A stretch of DNA of 64,000 nt from Tritrichomonas musculus. Its lineage: Eukaryota > Parabasalia > Tritrichomonadida > Tritrichomonadidae. Every line of letters begins with the position of its first letter. Position 1 is the first letter of the stretch. The notes beneath the pieces are model-generated. The model did no database searches and was not told the DNA's origin. It was given only the letters and a program-made list of their open reading frames with translations. The stretch is from NCBI GenBank assembly GCA_039105265.1, contig JAPFFF010000049.1:761001-825000 (forward strand), read 5' to 3'. This document shows positions 21,201 to 30,758 of the stretch, in pieces. A program made the translations under genes and the position numbers.

Positions 21201-24104
21201 GCAAAAAGGCTTGGGCTGCTTACTTTTCTCTTGCTTAGCATTCCATTTCTCATCTTGACTGTAATATGAATTGACTTTATATGTCCACCATTCTTTGGTT
21301 GGCTTGAATGTATTCTTTGAATTCAAAACACCATAATCATAGTCAATATCAAAGTTCTTATAAGCCATTGCATACTTGATTTCAGATGCATTACGTGATA
21401 AAGAAAGATTAGAGAGCATGTCAATACCATATTTAGCATTCATTTCAATGAGGTTATCAATAGGTTTGATCATCATTTCAACATCATTATCATTATATGC
21501 TAACAGATATTCCCATCTGTCAATGAATCTTTTGGAATCTTCAAGATATTCTTCATATTCTTTATTTGATAATGCATTCTTTTGATTGAGATAGCTATGG
21601 AAATCTTTATGTTTGAATGGCTCTGACATACTTAGGACATCATCAAAGTTCTCACTATTTACAGCTTCATATGGGAATGTACCTTTAACAGAATTCTCTG
21701 CACCGCCAAAGTCAACACCAAATTGTTTAAGAGTACCTCCACTGATGAATGCTTGAGCATCAATGAAACGTAATCCAATCATACCTTTATCAGTTGATGT
21801 TTTGAGAATGAATTGCTTCAAAGATGATGTAGTACCAATTAAAGAACTGTTATCAACCTTCCATTGCATATCATGATGAGTATAATTGAAATATTCTTTA
21901 AAGAGATTGCTATCAAATTTTGCAGAATTAAATCCCAAAACTGGTATATCAAGGAGCCCTTTATCAAGCTTTTTAATGACTTCGACATCAGAGATTTTGA
22001 GCATATCTTTCATTAATTGAACCTTATCATCAACTATTTCATAAGCTCTCTCGAACATAAATGTAAGCCATTCAGGAATGAAATCTTTAGATCTAGCATC
22101 GAAATGTCTCGTTAACAAACCTTTTGAAGACTTGATGCAACAGCTCACTGACAATGGAATTAGACGACTATTGATTACAGTTGATTTACCAGTTTCTTTA
22201 TTAACAGATTGCTCCATGGTTTCGAAATCATATGTTACATAATATTTCTGAGGTTGCCATTTAAGATCATGTGCTACACAATATTCGTAAACTGGATGAT
22301 TCAAAATATGTGGACAATATGGCATACTAACTCTTTCAGGAATGTAATTCTTATGAAACTTTCCATCACAATGTGCTTTATGGATTTCCATTCTCTTTGG
22401 ATTCTTTCCGCGGATTGCATACGATTTGCATTTGGGACATATCCAAATATTAGTCAATGATTCTGCATTAGTGATATACATAATATGGATGACATTACCT
22501 TGACTAAAGAGTAAAGCATTAAAAGGATTTCCAAATTTTTCATCATACCATTGCTGATCAATGTCATAACGATTACTTTCTTTGTCAAAGCAATAGATGT
22601 TAACATTAATTTCATGCTTCTTAGCAGACTCTTTCATTTCATCTAACGTCATACCATTGAATGATTTAAGTAATGCTTGGGCAGCTTTGGTAGGTCTAGT
22701 AGTATATTCAGCACCATGATCTTTGCAGAAGAGTTTACGAGCTGCACTAGTACGATCTTTAAGATAGTACTTCTCAGTCTTTGATAGCTTTTGATCTAAA
22801 CATATTGCTAAGAATCTATACCAACATAATCCATCATCTTCATTGTCTGTGATTATAAATTTTGATTTAAAGAACTCAACTGGAAGGTCATCAATCTTAC
22901 CAGAAATCTTAACTAATCTTGAAACAGTGAATGCAACATTTGAAACATAAATGAGTTTGACATTGGAAGATGTAGTTGAATGATTATGAAGATTTGTTTC
23001 AATATAGTACTTGACTCTATCTAAATCTGTTGAAAATTGGATTACAATTGGAATGGTATCATCAAGTTTGACTTTGGTAGCAATGATTTCACGTGCTTCG
23101 TAATCAAACGTTGGATCTGATTCTTGAAGATAATTCTTCTCAGGAACCTCAAAGATACCTCCCATCTCAAATGTCAACTTGAATGGTTTACGTTCACGCT
23201 TATATACAACATTATCAAGATATTCGAAAATGTCTTCAAGCTTATGAATCTTGTTAAGATAATACACTACAATTGGATCTTTATTTTGATTCTTCTCAAC
23301 AACTTCTGAGTCTTTTGGATATTTACGTCTAGCTTCTTCCAAACGTGCTAATGCTTTCTGTTCATCATATGGTTCATTAATTTTAAGATTCTCTTCATCA
23401 ATGCTCTTGAATTCATGACCATATTTCTCAAAATATTCTAACAATTCTTGATTTTGGTTCTCAAACATTTTCTGTGAATATGGTTTAAGTTCAAGCATTT
23501 CTTTTGGTGCTAACGGTCTAAGTAAAACTGTTTGTTTACGTAAATCATCAAGCATTCTCTTATAATTTTCTTTGGATGCATGGATTTGAGTATTTTCTTT
23601 TTCAATTTTCTCGTTAAAACGTTTACGAAGAATATCCCTAACCTTATCATTAACCTTATCTTTAACATTGAAATGCTTACGTTTAATGTAATTGAGATAT
23701 GCTGAATCGTTGCTATCAATATATCTTTTTGGTGCTTTTAGATGCTTTGGAGCATGTGAGATTCCCAAATATTTGATTTCTGGTTGGAATGGAAGATTCA
23801 TTAATTCTTCAATAGCTTCGGCTTCAATAGCTTCATCTTCTTTCTTAGCATTATAACCCTTTGCAAACCAATATACACTACCATAAGTAGCATCACCATC
23901 ATAACCCATTTCATCAAGTTTAGGTATAATAAAGTCAAGGATTCTATCAATTACATTATCTTCAAATTCAGAATTATATGGAAATTCATCAATAATTGCT
24001 TCAAGTGTTTCTTCAGAAATGCCAAGCATTAATGCTAAATTCCATACATCATCAACTGGTTGCTCATCTATTTCTTGGTGGTTGTCGATCGTTGGTTGAC
24101 TCAT
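18237..24104 (-). pseudogene. DNA polymerase B with HNH-like and primase-like domains
   Basis: Very large (about 1,950 codons) family-B polymerase of protein-primed type, replicating the element from its ends. Order: an OTU-like segment with DDGLCWYRFLA (about residue 420), a zinc-like segment (CPKCKS ... HKAHCDGKFH), ExoI YDFETME (about 625), ExoII GFNSAKFDSNLF, ExoIII YNDNDVEMM, an HNH-like zinc module, motif A DFNSLYPSA, motif B KISMNGSYGYDG, motif C CDTDSVYF, then a C-terminal domain with VIDIDIN, GSLHIY and YHGLMLPDS, matching the DxD, sxH and third-acid motifs of archaeo-eukaryotic primases. Much longer than usual Polinton polymerases (about 1,000-1,200 aa). Start at 24104, next to the terminal repeat. 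About one break. Confidence 0.8.
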
Positions 24105-24127
24105 CTTTTCTTTGCCTCCGCATTAAA

Positions 24128-24439
24128 AAAATTATCCCTTACAAAAAGATTGATATCTTCCTGTACACCATTTTTCATGAAAATCTGCTCTTTTACATTC
24201 TCTTTTTGCATCAAAATGGGCCTGAATTCGGACATTATTTTTGCCTCCAAACCCCTTCAAAACATCCATTTTTGGGTACTTTTTTTGAAATTTCAGCATT
24301 TCACAAGTTTGAGCTCCTAGTATTGAAACATAACCTCAAAAATGAATGCTAGAAGACAGGTCAACCTTCGTATTGAAAATCGGACCCGAAAATCAAGGCC
24401 AAAGTATCTTCCGGGAGCTGGCCCCATCTTATAACTACT
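24128..24439. repeat. Right terminal inverted repeat of Polinton A
   Basis: Mirror of 7127-7438 with few differences, ending ATAACTACT; followed by the target duplication AACAC at 24440-24444. The polymerase start codon lies 24 bases inside it. Confidence 0.93.
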
Positions 24440-26418
24440 AACACTGTTATAGTTTTCAATGATGAGTCAATTTGATTTAGTTCTTCTTCCGATTTATCTT
24501 TGATGAATGATTGTAAATGATTCACCTTACCAGCATACACATCACAGCCAACAACAAATAACCAGTCAATCCATTTGGCAATGAAGTTTGGCAATCTGAT
24601 GCCAAAGTTCTTTGTTATCAAACCTTTATCAAGTTTCACACATGATGAAACACTCAAAGGAATCAATCGAGAATTGATAACTGATTTATTACTGACTTTC
24701 TTTTTAATCTTTTGTTCCATTGTTTCAAAATCATAAGTGATATAATGAATTGTAGGCTTCCACTCAAGCTCATATGAAAGACAATACAAATAAACAGGAT
24801 TGTTTAAGATGTGCGGGCAGTAGGGTAAAGCTTCTCGTGATGGAATGAAATCCTTTTTGAATTTACCATCACATTTAGATACATGTCTGTTGAATCTGTC
24901 AATATTGTTATTTCCTTTGTGAATGTATGAACCGCATTGCGGGCATATATGAATGTTTGTTAATGCTTCAGCATTGATGATGTACATTATGTGAAGTATC
25001 TTATCCTTTGAATACAAAAGGGCTGAAAATGTATTGTTTGGTTCGTCAGTGTTATGCCATTGATCCTGTAAATCATAAATATGTTTCTCTTTGTCATATT
25101 CATATATGTTGACATTAATGTTATGATTCTTTGCTGATTCTTTCATTTCTTCAATCGTGATTCCTTTGAATGAGTTTATTAATTGATTTGCTGCTTTTGT
25201 AGGTTTCTTTGTATAGCTCAAACAGTGTTCATCACATAATATTTTCTTTGCTGCTGCTGTTCGGTCAGAGATTTTAAATGTTCGTGTTTCAATAAGTTGT
25301 TTATTCAAACAGCAAGCAAGGAAACGATACCAACATAAACAATCATCAACGTTATCAATAATGATATATTTATTTTTGCCAAACAATTTTGAAACATCAT
25401 CAATCTTACCTGTTATCTTAACAACTCGTGAGATTGTAAATGATACTGACCAAACGATACATAATTTGATGTTTGAAGCTGTAGTTTCATATTCATGAAT
25501 CTTTGATTCAATATACAGTTTAACTTTGTCAACATCTTTACTCTCTCTAACTATTATTGGAATTGATGATTTATAGTTTTTCCAATTAATATCACTTGCT
25601 TCATACGTGTACCTTTCGTTTTCATTCTTGGGTGGTATCTCAAATATGCCTGTCAATTGAAAATATATTTTGAACGGTTTCACTTCTTGTTTAAACACTG
25701 TTTCAGTCAAATATTCATTGATGTCTTCAATTGATGATACACCGTTTTTGTAATATATTTTAATCGGTTCTTTACTGTCTTCATCTAATCGTTCAACCTT
25801 TTCACTATCGTTTGGGAACTGGTCAATAAAATGACTGCATGCTTCTACTGCTTTATCAAAGTTCTCAGGTTCATTGATTATGAAATATGTATCATGTTTT
25901 GAATGAACACCTTTATAGCCAAACTTTTTGATGTATTCAATTAATTCAGCATTTTCATTGTTAAATCGAATGTCTTCATATCGTTGAGGCTGTTTGTTTG
26001 CCTTTGGTGGTAATGGTCTCAATAATATATTATCAGATTTAATTAATTGAAGGGCTTTGTTTAGTGCTTCATGTGCAATTTTAAAACTTGACTCGATTTG
26101 CTTTTGTTTTAGTTGTTGTTCATCATCATCTTCTTCTTCTTCAAATTGTTCCTCTTCCTCCTCCTCTTCTTCTGGTTGTTTCTTCATTCTATTGATGAAT
26201 GCTGTTATAGTTTCATCATTGATGGTTGTTCCTTCATGCTCTTTGAATTGATATGCATTAAGATAATCAGTTATCCTTGATTTGTAAATTGGTTGAGGTC
26301 TTTGAAATGATTCATTATATGATGTTCTTAATGGTGGATTTATTTGAAGTTCATTGTTAAGCCTTTTAATTAAATTAGCAAGATATTTATAATGTTCATT
26401 ATCAAATTCAAATGACAT
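24440..26418 (-). pseudogene. Outer Polinton B: upstream part of DNA polymerase B
   Basis: Starts at ATG 26418 (MSFEFDNEHYKYLANLIKRL). It is homologous to the N-terminal region of the polymerase of element A: a Glu-rich stretch (EEEEEE near residue 90), the OTU-like segment DNVDDCLCWYRFLACCL, a CPQCGS ... CDGKF zinc-like segment and ExoI YDFETMEQ. The downstream part of the gene is at 4733-7126 on the far side of Polinton A. The two polymerases are clearly diverged in protein sequence, so the inner element did not arise by simple duplication of the outer. Confidence 0.85.
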
Positions 26419-26459
26419 TTAGATATAATTAAAAAATCAATTTATTTAAATTTTGAAAA

Positions 26460-27032
26460 ATGTTAAATCAAAAAATAAAAAAAAAATTAGAGTTTTTTTA
26501 TTTCAATGAAATGACTGAATTAATAGAGATAATGAAGCATGTTGATGAAATCCATCATTTGTTAACAATATTAATTGCTAAATCAGATGATAATGAAGCT
26601 TTCAGGAACATTGTAAATGAAGGTTCATTTGACAATGACAATAATGATTCATCAGATGAAGAGAATCAAATAAAAAATGATAAACCAAAACGTGCATTAT
26701 TCAATTCATCAAAGTTCTTGAACGCTCATGACCGTGAATTAGTTATACAGTTCCTTGATGATGAACGAATGAAAGAAATAATGAAACTACCACAACATAA
26801 ACAAGCATCATTTGCAAAACAATTGATTCAAAAGCTTTTAAATATAGTAGTATACGTTAGGCTGTGCGCCCTTAACGGTCGCCCAGACCTAACCGCACAT
26901 ATGATTTCACCAAGGCCATTTATAAATTTTTTTTCTCTATTTTTATTTTTATTTTTATATTTTTTATCTTCATATCAAAAAACAAATGTGGGGAAAAAGA
27001 AGGAACTATATGATCACATTCTGGACACATGA
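26460..27032 (+). CDS. Hypothetical protein, ~190 aa
   Basis: ATG at 26460, 41 bases from the divergent polymerase start at 26418. The first ~130 residues are acidic and helical (TELIEIMKHVDEIHHLLTIL, then DNDNNDSSDEENQ, then a helical block ending KQLIQKLLN). The frame then crosses a GC-rich palindromic island (26853-26895), whose translation (VRLCALNGRPDLT) is unlike the rest, followed by a Phe/Leu-rich run from a T-rich stretch. The original gene may therefore end near 26850. Function unknown. Its end overlaps the Rep-like gene in another frame. Confidence 0.45.
   Translation: MLNQKIKKKLEFFYFNEMTELIEIMKHVDEIHHLLTILIAKSDDNEAFRNIVNEGSFDNDNNDSSDEENQIKNDKPKRALFNSSKFLNAHDRELVIQFLDDERMKEIMKLPQHKQASFAKQLIQKLLNIVVYVRLCALNGRPDLTAHMISPRPFINFFSLFLFLFLYFLSSYQKTNVGKKKELYDHILDT
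26853..26895. repeat. GC-rich palindromic island
   Basis: GTTAGG (26856-26861) pairs with CCTAAC (26888-26893), and the inner bases CTGTGCGCCC / GGTCGCCCAG pair partially. It stands out as GC-rich in a ~25% GC neighbourhood and lies within an open frame. Similar in style to the islands at 48788-48841, 49297-49346, 49712-49742 and 50327-50397. Confidence 0.5.
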
Positions 27033-27285
27033 ATACCCTAAAGAACTGCCAGATAACTCCACTTATCTATGTACATGTGAGGATACTTGTGAGAATGGCA
27101 GATATCATGGTCATGCATTCATTTATTTCAAAAATCCAGAAGATATGAAGTGTGTTAAGAGCTTATTTGGTCATAATGCTCATTTAGAAGTGCCTCGTAG
27201 AAACAGCTGGTGTATTCGATATATTCTTAATAACAATACGAGAAAACATGACTTCCAAGAATTTGGTGAACGACCATTAGATTAA
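26986..27285 (+). CDS. Rep-like HUH endonuclease domain, 99 aa
   Basis: The segment GRYHGHAFIYFKNPEDMKCV matches motif II (H-x-H with hydrophobic flanks) of Rep endonucleases of circular ssDNA replicons. It is followed by KSLFGHNAHLEVPRRNS, the tyrosine-type motif III region RYILNN and the typical domain end EFGERP. Such enzymes nick DNA at an origin and attach to its 5' end. Only the nuclease domain is present; complete Reps are about 300 aa with a helicase domain. An AT-rich run and CAAATG precede the start. It is grouped with an HNH nuclease gene just downstream (17 bases). Virus-like in origin; whether it works for a Polinton or is a relic is unknown. Confidence 0.6.
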   Translation: MWGKRRNYMITFWTHEYPKELPDNSTYLCTCEDTCENGRYHGHAFIYFKNPEDMKCVKSLFGHNAHLEVPRRNSWCIRYILNNNTRKHDFQEFGERPLD

Positions 27286-27302
27286 TTTTTTGTATTTGAA
27301 AA

Positions 27303-27614
27303 ATGAGCTTTGTTCCATTAAAAGGCTTTATAAATGACTATGAGATTTTAAATAAATACCCTTTCACCATAAGAAATAAGAAGACACGTAAACCATTGAA
27401 AGATTCAAAACACAATGAAGGTTATTTGACGGTTAATTTGAATGGTGTAAATTATTTAAAACACGTTATTATTGCCAAACAATTTTTGCCTCACGATGAT
27501 CCTGTTCATAAAAAAGAAGTCGATCATAAAAACCGCAATCGTAAAGATAACCGTCTATGTAATTTACGATGGGTAACGCATTCTGAAAACAATTATAATC
27601 GTAAAATGCCGTAA
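27303..27614 (+). CDS. NUMOD4-HNH endonuclease, 103 aa
   Basis: N-terminal NUMOD4 module (FVPLKGFINDYEILNKYPFT), a short V-NLNG-V-YLKHVIIAKQF helix-turn segment, then an HNH nuclease core: EVDHKNRNRKDNRLCNLRWV with the His-Asn-His spacing and a closing ENNYNRK. This is the architecture of small homing-type or mobile nucleases of phages and large DNA viruses, which cut DNA and bind it through NUMOD modules. A short T-rich leader and GAAAAATG lie at its start. It is followed within 16 bases by the next gene on the same strand. The module is shared with the gene at 15731-15952 in Polinton A. Confidence 0.75.
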   Translation: MSFVPLKGFINDYEILNKYPFTIRNKKTRKPLKDSKHNEGYLTVNLNGVNYLKHVIIAKQFLPHDDPVHKKEVDHKNRNRKDNRLCNLRWVTHSENNYNRKMP

Positions 27615-27630
27615 TTTATTTTTATTCAAA

Positions 27631-28575
27631 ATGTCAGATATAATAATTATTCAAGGTCAAATTCGTTTTAATCCACCTATAACAAATCAAAAAGTTACAG
27701 ATTTGAAAAGAGAACACAATTTTAAATATATAGATATCACAAATAATTATGTGACATGTTTAGTGCCCTATAATAGGATACCAGCAAAGGGGTTTAGGGA
27801 TGAATTAGAAATATTTGCGAATAATATGAAGGGCAAATTATTTAGAGAACGTTTTAGTGGTGAAATTTTGGCCTATAAAGGATCGCCTAATGCTAAATCT
27901 GCTTGGCGTTATTTCATTAAATATGGGAAGGTGCAAAGTGACAATAATGCTGCCTTTAAGTTCATAAAATATTATAAGCCCAAACCAAAAAGACATGCAA
28001 AATGGGTGAAGCCAGAGCATGATGATGCATTACCGCCACCTCAAGAAGAGCCATCACAAAATAAAACAATCTTTCAGAAAAAGTCATCGTCTTCGGCCAA
28101 ACCTATACTTAAAAAGTTGGCATCTTCATCGTCTTCTTCTCAAACATCTACATTATCATCAAGCGGTACATCAAGAGCGCCATCTCCTCCCCCACCCCCA
28201 CAAACATCCCCTCAATCATCAAAACAAACATCAAGGCACACATCAAGACCACCAACACCTCCAATGGATCTAGACCAATTTATTGATTATAATGCAATCA
28301 CTGATAATAATTCGCAATTAGAATCAAAAGAAGTATATCCATATCTAAAACTATTAGTAGAAAAAGGAAAAAAGGTGAAAAGAATAGGACATGTAGCCTT
28401 ATTGCCTCCTGATTGGTTTTATTATCTATATGAGAATCCGAAACAAGAAGCAGTGGACTCTCTCTTTGAGTATCTTAGTAAAGCTCCACAGTTTAATAAA
28501 AAACTAGGGTTGCATAGGGTCAAAAAATTGAAGAAGTGGGCAGCCCACTGGGCAATTGAGCCTCAAAAATTATGA
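27631..28575 (+). CDS. Hypothetical protein, 314 aa
   Basis: ATG preceded by TTTATTTTTATTCAAA, the leader common to this region. Residues 1-125 form a compact beta/alpha-looking block (IIIIQGQIRFNPPIT ... SAWRYFIKYGKVQ) that might be a diverged nuclease-type fold because of its neighbours, but no catalytic motif is secure. Residues 150-215 are a Ser/Pro/Gln linker (SSSSSQTSTLSSS, PPPPPQTSPQSS). The last ~100 residues are helical and basic. Third gene of the Rep/HNH cluster. Function unknown. Confidence 0.6.
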   Translation: MSDIIIIQGQIRFNPPITNQKVTDLKREHNFKYIDITNNYVTCLVPYNRIPAKGFRDELEIFANNMKGKLFRERFSGEILAYKGSPNAKSAWRYFIKYGKVQSDNNAAFKFIKYYKPKPKRHAKWVKPEHDDALPPPQEEPSQNKTIFQKKSSSSAKPILKKLASSSSSSQTSTLSSSGTSRAPSPPPPPQTSPQSSKQTSRHTSRPPTPPMDLDQFIDYNAITDNNSQLESKEVYPYLKLLVEKGKKVKRIGHVALLPPDWFYYLYENPKQEAVDSLFEYLSKAPQFNKKLGLHRVKKLKKWAAHWAIEPQKL

Positions 28576-29717
28576 TGATGTGATGTGATCAATTGTACAA
28601 TGTAAAGGCCACTTTTTAAGGACATCATTAAAGTGTGAACTTTTCGGTATTGAATAAAAGCATAAAATATATATCAATACTTCCAAATTATGAAAATGAT
28701 GATATTTGTTCTGAATTTGATTGCTAGTTGTGGAATGTAGTTGCATTTGAATCTATTAATTCATCATTTTTATTATTATTTGAACTAAAAAAAATCGGTA
28801 ATGTGCCCTTTGTTCATGGAATTCTTTTTATTTATTTTGTGAATTCTGTTAATTAAAATGTCTTTTTTAAAAATTATATCTTTTCTTAATTATTTTAAAC
28901 AATATATTTATATATTATATTTTATAATGAGTATCTATTTTTAATATGTAATAATATAATGATTAAATATACTTTAAACGAGAATATTCATAAATATTTA
29001 TTTTTTTTAATTTATTAAATTATTCAATAATAAAAATAAAATTATTTTAATTTATTTAATATTTTATTTACATTTTATATGATTATTAAATATATTGATA
29101 TTTATTTCACTTTATTATCCTAATTTTATGATTATTTTAATGAAATATCTTGCCAAAAATCCATTCCAAACTTTATTTTATTTATATACAAAAATATGTT
29201 TGAATTTTTTATTTTATCAAACACAATAATCAATTAATATCATATATTAAAGAAAAGATAATGATTTAAAAAGAAAAATATTAAAAATAGCTTTTGAATT
29301 TATCATATAACTTCCCTTGGGCTAGCCCAGCCCCGATTAAAAAGGATTGAAAAAATGGGCTATCGTCGCTGCCCAGCCACTTTGCCCAGGGCAAATTTTT
29401 ATTTTTTAACTGAAAAATTGAATGAAAACATAGAAAAGTATCCAGCCCAATAGAATTTATAAATAACAACAGAATTTATCTTTGAAAAAATTGAATATAT
29501 AAACAAATAAATAAAAAAATAAAAACTCCAAAATATCTATTTTAATTTTAATTATATTTTATTATTTTTATGCAAAACAACATATTTAAAATATACATAT
29601 TTTTAAGAAAAGTTAAATATAATTAATAGGGTTGCAAAACAACATATTTAAATATATTCAACAAATAATTTGCTTATACCCGTTGGGTTATCAAAATAAC
29701 TTGGGTGGGCAGCTTTT
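28576..29717. other. Extremely AT-rich spacer with GGGC patches
   Basis: About 1.1 kb with almost only A and T. No gene is supported. Exceptions are patches at ~29317-29394 (TTGGGCTAGCCCAGCCCC ... GCCCAGCCACTTTGCCCAGG), whose halves are roughly inverted copies, suggesting a small decayed foldback element, and a 20-base direct repeat TGCAAAACAACATATTTAAA at 29571-29590 and 29633-29652. It may mark the boundary of Polinton C. Confidence 0.4.
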
Positions 29718-29746
29718 TTGCCCAAACCGTGCCAAATGCAACCCTA
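29627..29746. repeat. Short inverted-repeat insertion, MITE-like
   Basis: TAGGGTTGCA (29627-29636) and TGCAACCCTA (29737-29746) bound a 120 bp stretch. The ends look like hAT-type or other DNA-transposon termini, but matching 8-base target duplications were not seen. Its right end overlaps the likely start region of the protease gene. Confidence 0.35.
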
Positions 29747-30344
29747 TAAAAAACCAATTGATTATTATGATTGCATTGTAATTCCTGCTGAACTAGAGGA
29801 ACATTGGATATTAATAGTAATCGATAATGGCAATAAAGATATCGGTGTATATGATTCAAACATGAAAGCATACCGGGATATCGGTAAAATAATGAATAAA
29901 TTCTTGAAATCACAAGGCATTAATCATAAATATCCAATGAGATATAATCGTGTTCCTAAACAAAATAATGATATTGATTGTGCTATATTAATGATGCAAA
30001 ATGCAAGGATATTATTGCATGATGGTAAATGGCCTTATCCAATAGATGACGTACCTAATATTAGACAAAGAATTGCACGTGAATTAAAGAGCAAATCATT
30101 AGAAACAGCTGCCCTCCCACCTACACCACCAAGTTTTCAAAAACATTCTAACAACACAGAAAAACCGACTCTTCCCAAAAAAAAAATGAGTCAAGCTGAG
30201 AAGGAAAGAATCGAACAAGAGACTTATAATTATTTTATTAAAAAAGGTGCATATCATTTAGCTAAATCATATAAATACCCTTATTGGAATGTTCATGAAG
30301 ATGTAGAATCTGGTGTACCAAAAGATAAATCAAAAAGAATGTAA
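29736..30344 (+). CDS. Adenain/Ulp1-like cysteine protease (element C)
   Basis: About 200 residues. The key segments are EEHWILIVIDNG (catalytic His), VYDSN (Asp), and PKQNNDIDCAILMMQNAR (oxyanion Gln and catalytic Cys), the order of the Ulp1/adenain family that matures viral capsid proteins. The C-terminal part is a linker with PPTPPS and a Lys-rich coil. The first in-frame ATG (29736) lies inside the MITE-like terminus, so the true start is uncertain. The next gene begins 25 bases downstream, on the same strand. In element A no equivalent protease was recognised. Confidence 0.7.
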   Translation: MQPYKKPIDYYDCIVIPAELEEHWILIVIDNGNKDIGVYDSNMKAYRDIGKIMNKFLKSQGINHKYPMRYNRVPKQNNDIDCAILMMQNARILLHDGKWPYPIDDVPNIRQRIARELKSKSLETAALPPTPPSFQKHSNNTEKPTLPKKKMSQAEKERIEQETYNYFIKKGAYHLAKSYKYPYWNVHEDVESGVPKDKSKRM

Positions 30345-30369
30345 ATTAAAAATTTTTTAATAAATAAAA

Positions 30370-30738
30370 ATGCCAGAATTAATTTTGCCAATTGAATGTT
30401 CACTTTATTTTAATAAAACATTGAAAAAGACAGAAATATCTGAATTATCAGAAATTTGTAAATCAAAGTTTAAATTATCAAACAAAAAAATAATCTTTAC
30501 TGATTGGGCAAAGAAATTTGATTGGGATGATTATGAGGACGTTAAAGAAATATTGAATTTAGTGGCCAAATATTGTTCAGTACATAAAATCACACTTTTT
30601 GGATCGATAATTGGTTATATAGGTGAAAGGAATGAAAATATGGTCAAATCGAAAGCCTATCAGATTCAATTGAAAAAGGGAGATATAATTCCAAAGGAAA
30701 TAATTCTTCATGCTAGTAAATCAAGAAAGAATAAGTAA
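30370..30738 (+). CDS. Hypothetical protein, 122 aa (element C)
   Basis: Leader of T-rich DNA then AAAAATG. The protein is helical and basic: PELILPIECSLYFNKTLKK, a central acidic WDDYEDVKEILNLVAKYC segment, and the end KEIILHASKSRKNK. No family recognised. It sits between the protease gene and the next gene (20 bases), in a same-strand series running 29736-36833. Confidence 0.55.
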   Translation: MPELILPIECSLYFNKTLKKTEISELSEICKSKFKLSNKKIIFTDWAKKFDWDDYEDVKEILNLVAKYCSVHKITLFGSIIGYIGERNENMVKSKAYQIQLKKGDIIPKEIILHASKSRKNK

Positions 30739-30758
30739 GATATTTATTTTTAGTCAAA

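Larger units (their letters stand above)
7127..24439. mobile_element. Polinton/Maverick 'A', 17.3 kb, nearly whole
   Basis: Bounded by ~312 bp terminal inverted repeats starting AGTAGTTATAAGATGG, and flanked by direct copies of AACAC (7122-7126 and 24440-24444; GTGTT on the other strand), close to the 6 bp duplication known for the family. It carries major capsid, packaging ATPase, integrase, polymerase B and about ten small genes, in mixed orientation. The two terminal repeats differ at only a few positions, so the insertion looks young. It looks nearly whole, with perhaps three to five breaks in genes. It sits inside the polymerase gene of another Polinton (B). Confidence 0.93.

Noticed and set aside
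26849-26985. Spliceosomal intron between the two small genes
   Set aside because: GTATACGTTAGG and CCTAACCGCAC do not fit the trichomonad 5' splice site and the ACTAACACACAG-type 3' end; the palindromic island explains the stretch better.
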